This document shows positions 34,690 through 44,011 of a DNA stretch of 64,000 nucleotides, piece after piece (the stretch's first letter is position 1; every line of letters begins with the position of its first letter). Location of the stretch: the NCBI RefSeq assembly GCF_000797515.1, contig NZ_JSBN01000026.1, positions 62,001 through 126,000 of the forward strand. Reading direction: 5' to 3'. The stretch comes from Sphingomonas sp. Ant H11 (lineage in GTDB: Bacteria; Pseudomonadota; Alphaproteobacteria; Sphingomonadales; Sphingomonadaceae). The notes under the pieces are model-generated. The model saw nothing but the letters and a program-made list of their open reading frames with translations, made no database searches and had not been told where the DNA came from. The position numbers and the translations under genes are program-made.

Positions 34690-37281
34690 CTACTCCGCGG
34701 CGATCGCGATCTCGTCCGCCTCGACGAGATTGCTCACCCATTTTTCGGGATTGTCGGGAAAGGCGATCCGCTCGATCGCTTCGTCCATGCTCATGCCCTC
34801 TGCGATCAGCGCGTCGATCGCAGCGAATGTCCTCGGGCTCGAGGAGAAGAGCGTGGCCGAATAGGGATCGAGCACGAGGCGGCCGACAGCGAGCGTATCG
34901 GGCCCTTTGATCATGATGTCCGAATATTCGAAGCCATTGCGCTTCAGCGACCGCAGCAAGGCGTCGGTGTAATCGTCCATCTCGAAGCGATCGTGCTTCT
35001 TGAAATCCGCGATCGTCTCCGGCTTTTGCTGGAGGATGACGAACCAGTCCGAGTTCTCGAGCGCGGCGATCGAGCCGGCCGACTTGTAGTAATCATTGAG
35101 TGACTGGGTCGCGGTGACCAGCGACGCGCCGTATTTCCGGCAAGTGCGAGCATAGGTCTCGATGAAGTCGGCCATCGCGCCGCCACGGAGCATCTGCCAC
35201 GCCTCGTCGAGCAGAAGCGCCTTGGGGATCGAGCGATCAAGTTTGCGCATCATCTGCTGCGACATGAACATGATCGCGGTCAGCACGACGCTGCGCAGTT
35301 CCTCGCGCGCCGACAGGTCAGACAGTTCGAAGACGGTGAGCTGCGCTTGCAGCTCGAACGAGACTTCACCCTGAAAAAAGCGCCCGTACGTGCCTCCCGA
35401 CGAGAAGGGCCGCATCGCGATCCCGAGATTGGATGCCAGCACGTTGCCGGTCGCCTCCAGGGCTGCGATCACCAGATCGATCGAGCCCTTGCTGCCATGC
35501 TCCTCCCAGACTTGGTTGACCGCACCGTCGATCAGGCCTCGCTCGGTGTCATCGAGCACGTTGATGTGGCGCGACATCTGATTGATGATCGCTTTGAGCA
35601 TCGCCATGCAGTCGAGGAGATAGTCTTCGTCCTCAGCAGCCTGAGCCTGGTCGATCATCGAGAAGGGATTGAGGCAGAAGCCCGAGCTCATTGTGAATTC
35701 GACGAAGGCGCCGCCCTGCAGCTTTGCCGAGTGCTCGAACGAGCGGCCGTCGTCGATCACGACCACCTTCGCACCGGCGCCGCAGAGCGAGCCGCACAGC
35801 TCCTGGAGCGCGACCGACTTGCCTGAACCCGACTTGCCGAAGACCGCGACATTGTGGTTGCCGGCGGCATTCTCGAACGGGCTCCAGAAGAAGGGCTGGC
35901 CACGCCGGCCGATCAACAGCAAATGGGGTATCTGGCCGCCCAGATATTCGCCCTGAATCGGTGCCAGATTGGCCGCCGTCGTGGTGAGCAGCGTTCGCAT
36001 CCGCTTCATGCGCTCGAGGTCCTTCGACAGGCCGTTGGCCATCGTCATCGGCATCGCGCAGAGCAGCCCCATGACCTGCAGGTAGCGGTCGTCGAGCAGG
36101 TCCCAGCCTGCAGCCCGATATACCGACTTGAGCACGCGCTCGTTGCTGTCACCCCTGCCCTTGGGCGAAAAGGCGGTGACGCTAAAAAATACCCGGACGA
36201 GCTTGCGACCCTGCCGGATCTCCTCGTTGACGTAGCGCCACTCCTGAGATTGGTCGCGCAACTGTGGCAGGAATCTCGACGACTTTGAATCGGCGAGGCT
36301 CGTCGTCCGCATGAACTTGTAGCTCGCCTTGTTGGTCGAGGCCTGGGCGTCGGGGAAATCGATGCAAAGGTTCGTCGCGACCGGACACGGCATGCGGAGC
36401 TTGTCGGTGAACATGTCACCGATCAGACGCGCCACGTCCCACGGCGCCCAGCGCGTCGGCAGATTGCGGACAGAAAACGACCGGACATCGAACACGTCGG
36501 GATAGATTTCGCCGATCTCCGGCGCGCCCTTGACCGTCTTTCCGGTCGGCCGGAAGCGCTCGGTCCGTAGCAACATCCGGTCCGGCTCGACCTGCAACTC
36601 GATGTCGCGGCGGATCGCCTGGTCCGCGATCGGATCGAGCGGATTGTAGCTGACGGCGTCATCGCCGGCGGCGGTGGTCGGCGACGTGATGTCGTCGATC
36701 CATCCGATCAGTGCCACCGGGTCCATCGTGCGCGCCGCGACGTTGATCGACGCAAGCGAAGAGATGATCCCTTCCATCACCGAGACGATCTGCTCGACAG
36801 ACACGCTCGACGATTCTGGGGTCGAGTAAGAAATTGCGACACGGTGGTTGCGGAGGCAGAATGGCGCGTCGGCCGATAACGAGTCCCAGACACCGTCCGT
36901 CAGAAAATCGACGCGGTGCTTGGCCATCCGTTCGTAGACGCCGCGGGCCGAATAGCGCGGCAGATACCATTTCGAGAGCCGCTCGCCGATGCGCGGTGAC
37001 ATCCACTGGTGGAACTGCAAACATCCCGGTGCTGGAATGCCCTCGGATAGGAACTGTGCCAGGATTTCGCCGGTGCGCTCGTCGGCTCCAACCAGTGGCG
37101 CCGCCTCGATCACAAATCCGCGCGACGCGCTGTTGTAGAAGATACCCGTCTTCGGATCGTAGCTGCGATAGGGCAGCCAATGCGCGAGCATCGGGACCGC
37201 GAGATCCGGCTGCTGCGCGTCGGGACGCTTGCTGTCACCGAACACGCCGGCGAGGAGATCGTCGAAAAAGCGCCGCGCCAT
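34690..37281 (-). CDS. traC: TraC, VirB4-like ATPase of the F-type T4SS
   Basis: A protein of 863 aa. The N-terminal VirB4-like domain (YRSYDPKTGIFYNSASRGFV) leads to the P-loop ATPase: Walker A VAVFGKSGSGKSVALQEL (about residue 480), Walker B KALLLDEAWQML, and motif C-like LVTATQSLNDYY. VirB4/TraC ATPases energise pilus assembly at the inner-membrane base. It is close to the F TraC length (about 876). Intact. Confidence 0.95.
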   Translation of the reverse strand: MARRFFDDLLAGVFGDSKRPDAQQPDLAVPMLAHWLPYRSYDPKTGIFYNSASRGFVIEAAPLVGADERTGEILAQFLSEGIPAPGCLQFHQWMSPRIGERLSKWYLPRYSARGVYERMAKHRVDFLTDGVWDSLSADAPFCLRNHRVAISYSTPESSSVSVEQIVSVMEGIISSLASINVAARTMDPVALIGWIDDITSPTTAAGDDAVSYNPLDPIADQAIRRDIELQVEPDRMLLRTERFRPTGKTVKGAPEIGEIYPDVFDVRSFSVRNLPTRWAPWDVARLIGDMFTDKLRMPCPVATNLCIDFPDAQASTNKASYKFMRTTSLADSKSSRFLPQLRDQSQEWRYVNEEIRQGRKLVRVFFSVTAFSPKGRGDSNERVLKSVYRAAGWDLLDDRYLQVMGLLCAMPMTMANGLSKDLERMKRMRTLLTTTAANLAPIQGEYLGGQIPHLLLIGRRGQPFFWSPFENAAGNHNVAVFGKSGSGKSVALQELCGSLCGAGAKVVVIDDGRSFEHSAKLQGGAFVEFTMSSGFCLNPFSMIDQAQAAEDEDYLLDCMAMLKAIINQMSRHINVLDDTERGLIDGAVNQVWEEHGSKGSIDLVIAALEATGNVLASNLGIAMRPFSSGGTYGRFFQGEVSFELQAQLTVFELSDLSAREELRSVVLTAIMFMSQQMMRKLDRSIPKALLLDEAWQMLRGGAMADFIETYARTCRKYGASLVTATQSLNDYYKSAGSIAALENSDWFVILQQKPETIADFKKHDRFEMDDYTDALLRSLKRNGFEYSDIMIKGPDTLAVGRLVLDPYSATLFSSSPRTFAAIDALIAEGMSMDEAIERIAFPDNPEKWVSNLVEADEIAIAAE

Positions 37282-37282
37282 C

Positions 37283-38298
37283 TCAATTCTCCTGCGGCAC
37301 GGACGCGGGGAATCCTGCGGCTCGGACGACTGGCTTGGCGTCTGGCTTGGCTGCCGGCAGCGTTCCTGCGCCGACCGCGCTTCGTGCCCCGTCTTGAGCC
37401 TCGGTTGCCTGCGCTTGATATTGTGGACTCGCTTTCACCCGCGCGATCGCTTCGGCACCGATGGTCGTTTTGGGCGCCATCGCCACACCGGACGGAGTGG
37501 CAATTGTCGTTTTCGACAAGGCTGGCGCTGCGCCTGGGTTACCCGTTGGGCCAGCGGCCTCCCGCGCTGGTGTGGGTGCCTTCGCCGGCTGCAACCGGCC
37601 CCTTCCCGCGGTCGGTACGGGGCCCGGGGCGTTGCGGCCCGCCTTGGGGGCTAGACGAGCCGCAACGTCGGACTTGATCGCTGCGACCGGATCGGCACTG
37701 CGCGCCCGCGCGCGGCCACCGCCGCAGGATCAGGAAGGTCTGGATCGATCGCCGCGACATCGACGATCGCAGGGTCGGCGCGATCGACGGCGTCTGCGAG
37801 CGATTCCGGCATCGCGCTCATCGAGGACGCATTGCGATCAGGAATAAGCGTTGCAGATGCCAGCGACTGTTGCTGCCATTCACCGCTCTGCACGACCGCG
37901 TGGACCGCGCTCGTCTCGTGCAAGCGCCCGCGTTCATCGATATAGGGCTGGAAGACAATCCGAAGCACCCGCTCCTGGGTACGCCGAGCATCGCGGGGCA
38001 CGACGGGCACGATCTTCCGGGTCGCAGCCGTCCGCGACGCCCGCGCCTTCGGGCGGGTTTCCATATAAGGTCCGGCGGGCGTTGCGTCCCCGCCTGCACT
38101 CTCACCTGCGATCATCGCCAGCGCGCGGTCGTCGATCGATGAAGAGGGCGCGCAGATGCCATCGGGCGCAGCGCAAGAGAAGCTGCCCCGCACATTGCTG
38201 CCGAACGTCGCGCAGCCACTGAGCAGAGCCAGCGCTGCCAGAGCGGCCGATCCGAGTAGGAGCGGTGATCGGTGGGATCGACCCAGCCGCCGGCTCAC
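37283..38298 (-). CDS. traV: TraV, outer-membrane lipoprotein (one frame break)
   Basis: About 338 aa when bridged. The lipobox is ALALLSGCATFG, followed by the TraV signature GSNVRGSFSCAAPDGICAP with two Cys. A long Ala/Pro/Arg-rich region follows. The first reading frame ends at 37651, but a shift near 37715 (GCGCGCGGG) continues as ARSADPVAAIKSDVAARLAP and runs to 37283, next to traC. TraV forms the outer-membrane ring with TraB and TraK (VirB7-like role). The GTG start overlaps the dsbC stop codon. The extended tail is longer than F TraV (171 aa) but usual in sphingomonads. Confidence 0.8.
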
Positions 38299-39179
38299 GA
38301 CTTCGCTCCCCTGAGCCAGGCCTCGAGGAACTCCTTCGGCCGATAGCCTTCGAGGATTGCACCGTCGCTGCGGACGATGATAGGCGTTGCGTTCAGGCCG
38401 TGCTTCTGGGCAAACTTCTCATTGGCATCGAGGCCCTTGGTGTCGCAGGCCGCGGGCGCTTTGAACGGCTCTCCCGCGTAAGCGGCATAAAGCGCCTGTT
38501 CCTGGTTCTTGGAGCAGTAGACGCGATCGGCAATGTCTCGGCTGCCGAGGACCGAGATCGGTCGCTCCACGACCTTCACGTCCATACCGCGCAAGACGTT
38601 GGTGAGCGCGCGGCAATAGCCGCAGCGGAAATCCGTGAAGATGGTGACGCTTTGTTTGGCCGTCTTATTACCCCAGACGATCGCGCCCTCGTTCGGCAAG
38701 CCGGTCAGGTTAAGCATGGCAGGGCGCGTGGGGACCGTAGTCCGCCCGGCACTGGCTGAAGCGCTCGTAACTTCCCCCCCGCCCTCCTCGCCGCCGGCAG
38801 CTGCCGCGGCATTTGCTTTCGCAGCCCCGCCGACCAACATGTCGGGGTTGATCTCGAGTAGCCGGGCCGCCGTCAGATCCTGGCGCGTCTCCATGTCGTA
38901 GACGCGGCCGATGATAAGATAACGAGCACCGTGATTGACGTAGAAGAGGTTCGCGCCCGCGGTGACCTCGCAGAGCCCTTCGATTTTCTCGCAATTGACC
39001 TTGGAGACTTCCGTCTTCGGCAGACGCGCCTTCAGGAGACCCGTAACCTTTGCTTCGTCTGGACCCGCCACATCGGCGGCCAGTGCGATGCTAGCCACGC
39101 CGATCGCGCCGATCGCCGCCAGGACGGGAGCCCGCCGTGTGAAAAGGCGCAGCTTACGCAGTCGATCAATTGCGGACAT
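38295..39179 (-). CDS. dsbC: DsbC-type thiol:disulfide interchange protein
   Basis: A 294-aa periplasmic protein from the ATG at 39179, with an N-terminal hydrophobic signal (RAPVLAAIGAIGVASIALA). It has a DsbC dimerisation-like domain (VTGLLKARLPKTEVSKVNCE, LFYVNHGARYLIIGRVYDM) and a thioredoxin domain with FTDFRCGYCRALTN (CGYC) and ATPIIVRSDGAILEGYRP (cis-Pro). It probably isomerises disulfides in TraN, TraU and TraH. An Ala/Gly-rich linker separates the two domains. It overlaps traB by 14 bp. Confidence 0.88.
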   Translation of the reverse strand: MSAIDRLRKLRLFTRRAPVLAAIGAIGVASIALAADVAGPDEAKVTGLLKARLPKTEVSKVNCEKIEGLCEVTAGANLFYVNHGARYLIIGRVYDMETRQDLTAARLLEINPDMLVGGAAKANAAAAAGGEEGGGEVTSASASAGRTTVPTRPAMLNLTGLPNEGAIVWGNKTAKQSVTIFTDFRCGYCRALTNVLRGMDVKVVERPISVLGSRDIADRVYCSKNQEQALYAAYAGEPFKAPAACDTKGLDANEKFAQKHGLNATPIIVRSDGAILEGYRPKEFLEAWLRGAKS

Positions 39180-40494
39180 ACACACCCTCCAGGAAGACGA
39201 TTTCGACATCGATGCCGGTCGGCATCTCGATCACAGGCTGATATTGCTCGGCGCGCTCGATCAGATATTTCGAGACGTCCTTGCCGGACTCCGCGGCACC
39301 GCCGCCGAGCGCGCGCAGGCCGACGCTGCCGAAATTGGGCGTGCGGTTGATGCTGCCCTCGCCATCGCGGGCGATGGTCGCCAAGGGCTGGTTGAAGGCG
39401 GTGTTGAGCGCGTTGCCGCCGCCACTGACCAGACCGGCCAGGAAGGCCTGCATCGCGAGAGATCCTTCGCGGCTGACGACGCGGCCGCGGACTCCGGTCT
39501 TGCCGCCGAAGGCAATGAAACCTTTGACCTCAGACACCGCGTAGCGACCGCCAGGTTGCGGGCAGGTCATCTTCTGAAGCTTTACGTAGACCTTCTCACT
39601 CGACAGATCGCCGCGCGCCGCGCCGTTGATGAGGCAGCCTTCGATCTTGGTCGTGAGCAGCTTGCCATTCTGGTAGACCGAGCGCGCAGGCCCTGTGACG
39701 CGGAGAACTACGGGCAACGGATCAGTCTGGCTGTTGACCCCGGCGCTCGCGTCGACGCCGACGATGACCTTGGCGCTCGCGAAGCTGTTCGGCGGCAGAT
39801 AGTTGATACTATCGCTGTAAGTCGTGGTTCCCTTCGCGACGCGCGTGGCCGTGCCGGTGTCGGCCGTCTGAAAGCTGACCATCTTGACCTCAGCGCCGCT
39901 GCCGATGGGCATCGGCCGTCCGGCGGGGCTGGCATCGGGGCGTTGGTAATTCTGGACGCCGTTCGGACCATACATCCCAGAGGGCCCGGGTGCCGGCGGG
40001 AGAGCCGTAGTCTTGGAGGCGACCTGCCGCCTCAGTTGGTCATTCTCCGCCTGGTAAGCTGAAAGCACCCGCGCGCCATCGGCGCGCATCGCCTGATTCT
40101 CGCCTTTCAGCTGTTCGAGTTGCTGGGCGAGCTGGTCGACCCGTTGCTGCTGCCCGTTGACCGATTTCAGCTGGTTTTCGACCGACTGCATCTGATTTTC
40201 CGAGAGCGCCATCCACTCCTGCTGGTTGAGGTTCTTGTTGACCATGTCTTTGGTCGAGACTTCGACCTTGGCGGGATCGCTATCGGTGGAAGCAGATTTT
40301 CCGCCGTCGTCGCCGAAGATCCAAAACGAGGAGGCGATGAGCCCGGCGCCAGCGACGCCCGCAAGCAACAGCCGCTGCTTTTTGCGGACGCTCTCGTTCG
40401 CGGTCAGATCGCTAGAGACCGGAGAGACGCCCTCCTCCTCTGGTCCTCCATCGAGAGGCGCGCGCTTGCGCCGGAAGATATCGGCCAAAGCCAT
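39166..40494 (-). CDS. traB: TraB, VirB10-like core channel protein
   Basis: A 442-aa protein with a cytosolic tail, one membrane helix (LLLAGVAGAGLIASSFWIFG), a coiled coil (NQMQSVENQLKSVNGQQQRVDQL), a Pro-rich spacer, and the VirB10-type beta-barrel: LPPNSFASAKVIVGVDASAG, PVVLRVTGPARS, GCLINGAARGDLSSEKV, and the antenna-like ALNTAFNQPLATI. It spans inner to outer membrane in the T4SS core. The C-terminal region GIDVEIVFLEGVYV is typical. Intact. Confidence 0.93.
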   Translation of the reverse strand: MALADIFRRKRAPLDGGPEEEGVSPVSSDLTANESVRKKQRLLLAGVAGAGLIASSFWIFGDDGGKSASTDSDPAKVEVSTKDMVNKNLNQQEWMALSENQMQSVENQLKSVNGQQQRVDQLAQQLEQLKGENQAMRADGARVLSAYQAENDQLRRQVASKTTALPPAPGPSGMYGPNGVQNYQRPDASPAGRPMPIGSGAEVKMVSFQTADTGTATRVAKGTTTYSDSINYLPPNSFASAKVIVGVDASAGVNSQTDPLPVVLRVTGPARSVYQNGKLLTTKIEGCLINGAARGDLSSEKVYVKLQKMTCPQPGGRYAVSEVKGFIAFGGKTGVRGRVVSREGSLAMQAFLAGLVSGGGNALNTAFNQPLATIARDGEGSINRTPNFGSVGLRALGGGAAESGKDVSKYLIERAEQYQPVIEMPTGIDVEIVFLEGVYVRN

Positions 40495-40495
40495 G

Positions 40496-41299
40496 TCACT
40501 GCCTCCCGTTTTGCGAGACGAGGTAGGCCGTCGTGACCTTCCCTGGATCGAGCTTCGGCTCTGCGATCGACACTGCCAGCGCGCTCGATGGCGCGACCGT
40601 CGCTTCGGTCAGCGTCACCGGCGCCGGGCCCTTGTTCTCGATGCGAAGCACGCGGCCGGTGAGATCGGTGCCGCGATATTCGGCGATCATCTGGACTTTA
40701 AGCGTGCCGACATAGACCGGCCGAAGCGCCCGTTGGCGCATCTCATAGCCATCGACGACGCTGTTCGAGTACATGGCCTGAACGAGCTCGACGGCCGTTT
40801 CCTGCGGATTTGCCGCTGCTAACTGCGGTGTCGCATCGCCCGCCTTGTCCTTCGCGATGGTCGGGTTCGAGATGAATACCTGGACCGCCTGTTCGCCCGC
40901 GATGCGGCAGACGAACTTGTAGACATAACCCCGCTTGCTGGTCGCGAAAAAGGAAAGGGCCTGACGGCCGAACCCTTCCGGCACCGACAGATAGATGTCG
41001 CCGCGGACCGGCTCGTTCACGACCGAAAAGTCGTCGGCGGGATTGCCCGTCGAGATTTTCGAGACCGAGGCGAATTCATCCTCGACGAGGCTGATCCTGG
41101 TGAGGTCTTTTGCCGAGGCGGCGCAGTCGACCTGGCTGCCGTCGGACGCCATTACCGTTTGGTCTGCCCATGCCGGCCCCGCGATGAGGAAGAATGATAA
41201 CGCGACCAGTGACGCGCCAATGATACGGCTCAGATAGCAGTAATAGCGGGAGAGGAAGACGGCACCGGTCGCGGCGCTGCCAATGGCGTAGACCGACAT
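40496..41299 (-). CDS. traK: TraK, secretin-like outer-membrane core protein
   Basis: A 267-aa protein from the ATG at 41299, overlapping the traE stop codon by one base. A long N-terminal signal region (IIGASLVALSFFLIAGPAWA) is followed by ASDGSQVDCAASAKDLTRIS, DIYLSVPEG, SFFATSKRGYVYKFVCRI and the C-terminal ENKGPAPVTLTEATVAP and PGKVTTAYLVSQN. TraK, the VirB9-like protein, forms the outer-membrane core with TraV and TraB. Confidence 0.9.
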   Translation of the reverse strand: MSVYAIGSAATGAVFLSRYYCYLSRIIGASLVALSFFLIAGPAWADQTVMASDGSQVDCAASAKDLTRISLVEDEFASVSKISTGNPADDFSVVNEPVRGDIYLSVPEGFGRQALSFFATSKRGYVYKFVCRIAGEQAVQVFISNPTIAKDKAGDATPQLAAANPQETAVELVQAMYSNSVVDGYEMRQRALRPVYVGTLKVQMIAEYRGTDLTGRVLRIENKGPAPVTLTEATVAPSSALAVSIAEPKLDPGKVTTAYLVSQNGRQ

Positions 41300-41865
41300 C
41301 ACTGATCCTTTTCCTTGCCGGTCGTCACCATTCCAAAGCCGACAAGCTTCAGGGACAGTCCGGAATATTGCCAATCGAAGCGGAAGGTCCGGCGCTCGCT
41401 CGAAACGACCTTGTTCCCGACGATCGTGTGCAGATCCCCAGTGACCGTGGACCACAGGTTCTTCGGATCGATTTCCATCGTCTGGATCGTGAAGAACTGC
41501 GCGATCGAGGAGCCGCGCTGCTCGTTGACGATCTTCATGAGGTCGCCGCGGATCTTCCCCTGCGCGCTCGGCGCCGTGATCTCGAGGACCGACTTCATCC
41601 AATATTCAAGGTTGGCAGGGCTTCGGTCCAGGGTCAGCACCGCTGTGTCGCGGGTTATCAGTTCGAGATACTCGCGAGAGACCCCTGAGCTGCTGACGGC
41701 CAAGGGCCGCGCCAGGACAGGCTGCAGCACGATCTCGCGGTCGCGGGTCGCGGTGACCAGCAACAGGATCCCGGCGAGGACTCCCAGGACCACCGACACA
41801 ATCACGAGGAGATTGCGCTGCCGCAGGACCCGTTGGCTTTGAGCGTGAGTGTGGGAGATCTCCAT
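41299..41865 (-). CDS. traE: TraE, VirB8-like assembly protein
   Basis: A 188-aa protein with an N-terminal membrane helix (LLVIVSVVLGVLAGILLLVTA) and the TraE/VirB8-like periplasmic domain (SREYLELITRDTAVLTLDRS, EYWMKSVLEITAPSAQGK, RGSSIAQFFTIQTMEID, ERRTFRFDWQYSGLSLKLVG). It is needed for pilus assembly. One base separates it from traL. Confidence 0.92.
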   Translation of the reverse strand: MEISHTHAQSQRVLRQRNLLVIVSVVLGVLAGILLLVTATRDREIVLQPVLARPLAVSSSGVSREYLELITRDTAVLTLDRSPANLEYWMKSVLEITAPSAQGKIRGDLMKIVNEQRGSSIAQFFTIQTMEIDPKNLWSTVTGDLHTIVGNKVVSSERRTFRFDWQYSGLSLKLVGFGMVTTGKEKDQ

Positions 41866-41866
41866 C

Positions 41867-42157
41867 TTACCCGGCCATCAATCGGAGATAGGAGGGTGGT
41901 GTGGCCCTCATGCCGGTGAAGCCGGCAGGAAGATGCCAATAGGCCAGATGGAGGAGCCAAGACGTCGCCCGCCCTGCCTTAGCCTTCTTCAGTCCCCACC
42001 AACCCGCACCCGAAAGAACGACGCCAATGAGAATGTGCTGAGACAGGATTCCCCAGACGAACGGAATAACCATCGCCAGGAATTCATCTAGCGTCCACAG
42101 CCCGATTAGCTCAGGGTCGTCTAGATGAGACGGTATGACGTACTTGTCCGCGGCCAT
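41867..42157 (-). CDS. traL: TraL, pilus assembly membrane protein
   Basis: A 96-aa protein with the TraL opening YVIPSHLDDPELIGLWTLDE, two hydrophobic segments (FLAMVIPFVWGILSQHILIGVVLSG) and a C-terminal HLAYWHLPAGFTGMRATPPS, the conserved YW.P block. It is VirB3-like and needed for pilus tip formation. Intact. Confidence 0.92.
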   Translation of the reverse strand: MAADKYVIPSHLDDPELIGLWTLDEFLAMVIPFVWGILSQHILIGVVLSGAGWWGLKKAKAGRATSWLLHLAYWHLPAGFTGMRATPPSYLRLMAG

Positions 42158-42215
42158 TGCACCACCCTCTCCAAAAGCCGGCCGGATCTGCTATTCCGAC
42201 CGACTGTCGGACCCT

Positions 42216-42535
42216 TCAGATCGTTGCCGTGACGGTGGAGGTGACGATCGGAATGCCGGTACCCGCGCCGACGCCGACGCCGACCGGGATGGCGATCTGG
42301 CCCATCGAGAAACGCCCCGAAGCGAGCGCTACGATGCCGCCGGCGAGCGAGAGGACGGTGATGATCTTGCCGCCCGAGCCCTCGAGGAAGTCGGTGAACT
42401 TCGTCAGGGCGGTGTCGAACGTCGTATCGGCGCGGCGAATGCCGGACCGGCGAACAGGAACAGAGCGAGCGCGAGTGCGATGAGGGCGAAGACCGCCAGC
42501 TCCGCACGACCGCTGTACTTGAGGACAGACTGCAT
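42216..42535 (-). CDS. traA: TraA, F-type pilin precursor (one frame break)
   Basis: About 106 aa when bridged. MQSVLKYSGRAELAV and an Ala/Leu-rich hydrophobic stretch (FALIALALALFLFAGPAFA) make a long pilin leader ending in an AFA-type cleavage site. The frame then breaks near 42430-42436 (GCCGCGCCG). The next frame gives the mature part DTTFDTALTKFTDFLEGSG, then ITVLSLAGGIVALASGRF and IAIPVGVGVGAGTGIPIV. The mature length of about 70 residues with two helices equals F pilin. It heads the tra operon 58 bp upstream of traL, the normal position. Naive gene calling would miss this gene. Confidence 0.7.
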
Positions 42536-42890
42536 GAGAGTTTCCCTTCAATTCGAACGCGACGGAACCGCGCCCGATTGAAAGGTGAGGCCAATCAAAT
42601 CCGGGCGGCAACGATGCCCTCGGACCGAGGCGGGGATTCCGGGAGGAATGATGGTTGAGCCTGCGACTCCGAGACGCGCCGACCCCGCAACGGGACGCGC
42701 GTCCCAGATCCCGGGACGTCCTGTCCAGCTTTCCAGGAAGCCATGTCCCGATGCAGGGACGGCCGAACGGACGATCATTTGGTGTCCACTTCACCGAGTC
42801 GCTGTTTGGACTCGATGCTGCGCGCGTTTCTGCGTATCATTCACGGTGGGGGCGCTGGACGGGTTCGCGTTAGCGCGGGGATCGAACGTC
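42536..42890. promoter_or_regulatory. Upstream region of the tra operon with GGGAC/GTCCC palindromes
   Basis: This 355-bp gap separates traA from a divergent gene, so it should contain both promoters. It holds a perfect 14-bp palindrome GGGACGCGCGTCCC at 42692-42705 and further GGGAC or GTCCC half-sites at about 42713, 42745 and 42755. Such clustered half-sites suggest regulator binding. No convincing sigma-70 boxes were seen. Longer open frames here are GC-rich artefacts without coding-like composition. Confidence 0.4.
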
Positions 42891-43364
42891 ATGGGTGAGA
42901 ACATGAGTGCGGACAACCGCAACTACGTTCTGGATATTTCCATCGATCTCTTCCGTTTGACGACTGAGAGCCTGCGCCTTCATTCGAACGAGACACGCCA
43001 GTACCAGACGCTGGCGAACCTCGTGAACTGTCGCGCTGAAACGAAAAATTGCGGGGAGGAACACAGGCCCGACACGCTGCGAAAGCACTTTCATGCCATA
43101 CCGACCGATGGGGATATTCACATCAGCCTCGACATCCTGAAGACCAGCGCCGAGAGTCTGGATCAAACGCGCGAGCATCTCTGCCGGAAGCTCGGATCAG
43201 ACATGACGGTCGGCGACGCATTGTCAGTCTTGCTCTTCGACTATGTCGCCGAGAGAAAGGCCGCTGAAGTGCTCGATCGCATGGGTCTTGGCGAATTCAA
43301 CCAGAATGGAGACGATAAGCATTCCGGCCAATCCCGAGAAGGAAATGTTTTACCTTTCAAATAG
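42891..43364 (+). CDS. Hypothetical protein divergent from the tra operon
   Basis: About 157 aa from the ATG at 42891 (ATG 42903 also possible). It is mostly helical, charged and soluble: ISIDLFRLTTESLRLHSNE, then HISLDILKTSAESLDQTREH and VGDALSVLLFDYVAERKAAE, ending in a polar tail. The two similar helical segments (LDISIDLFRLTTESL and HISLDILKTSAESL) suggest an internal duplication. No family was recognised. Being divergent from traA and just before an HTH gene, it may be involved in transfer control. Confidence 0.6.
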   Translation: MGENMSADNRNYVLDISIDLFRLTTESLRLHSNETRQYQTLANLVNCRAETKNCGEEHRPDTLRKHFHAIPTDGDIHISLDILKTSAESLDQTREHLCRKLGSDMTVGDALSVLLFDYVAERKAAEVLDRMGLGEFNQNGDDKHSGQSREGNVLPFK

Positions 43365-43423
43365 TTAATTTATAGAAACCACAATTTCTCACGTCCACCA
43401 CGCCTTGCTAATGCTGGGGTGCT

Positions 43424-43999
43424 ATGATTTGCTCACTTGATCCCAAGCACTTGGATCGGGGGGGCAGTGTGAAGTCGTCACTTGCCACGGACGCGGTTTC
43501 CGACAGTTCTGATCGTCTCGAGGATAAGGAGCCGCGCGACTATGTCATGATGATCCGGAAGGCGATGGCTGAGCGAGGCCTGCATATCCGTGAGCTCTCG
43601 TTAAGGGCGGGCATCAGCAAAAGCAGGCTTGGATTGCTGTTGCATAGCGATCCCAGAAAGCGGCCGAACATTTCCCTGGTGGAATTTCAAAAGATCCTTG
43701 CGGCGATGGGCATCAGTATCATCCAAGCGATTATCAGCGTCGAATCGCAAATCGATCCAGATATGCTCTACGACGAACGCTTTACGACGCTCCTCCTGAT
43801 GCTGTCTGAACTCTTCAGTGGCTTGCCTTCCAGGCTTATCCAGGCTCTTGACGAGATCGAGGGCATCGATGGCACCGAAATCCGACGCGAATGGGCGACT
43901 CCCCTCAAGGAGGCCGTGGTCGAAAAGCTGGTAAAGGAAGTCACGAGGATTCTGGCCCGCAGGGCGGAGCTGACCGAGACCAGCCGTATCGGACTATAG
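43424..43999 (+). CDS. HTH (Xre-like) transcriptional regulator
   Basis: Up to 191 aa. The helix-turn-helix is clear: YVMMIRKAMAERGLHIRELSLRAGISKSRLGLLL, then RKRPNISLVEFQKILAAMG, the five-helix Xre layout. A helical C-terminal domain follows. The ATG at 43424 sits within TATGAT, which could instead be a -10 box; a GTG at 43469 with a nearby G-run is an alternative start. Position near the divergent tra promoter suggests control of transfer genes, which is inference. Confidence 0.7.
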   Translation: MICSLDPKHLDRGGSVKSSLATDAVSDSSDRLEDKEPRDYVMMIRKAMAERGLHIRELSLRAGISKSRLGLLLHSDPRKRPNISLVEFQKILAAMGISIIQAIISVESQIDPDMLYDERFTTLLLMLSELFSGLPSRLIQALDEIEGIDGTEIRREWATPLKEAVVEKLVKEVTRILARRAELTETSRIGL

Positions 44000-44011
44000 C
44001 GCGCATGGTCT

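Noticed and set aside
38962-40062. A 366-codon plus-strand frame over traB and dsbC
   Set aside because: Antisense to well-conserved transfer genes, with no recognisable domain.
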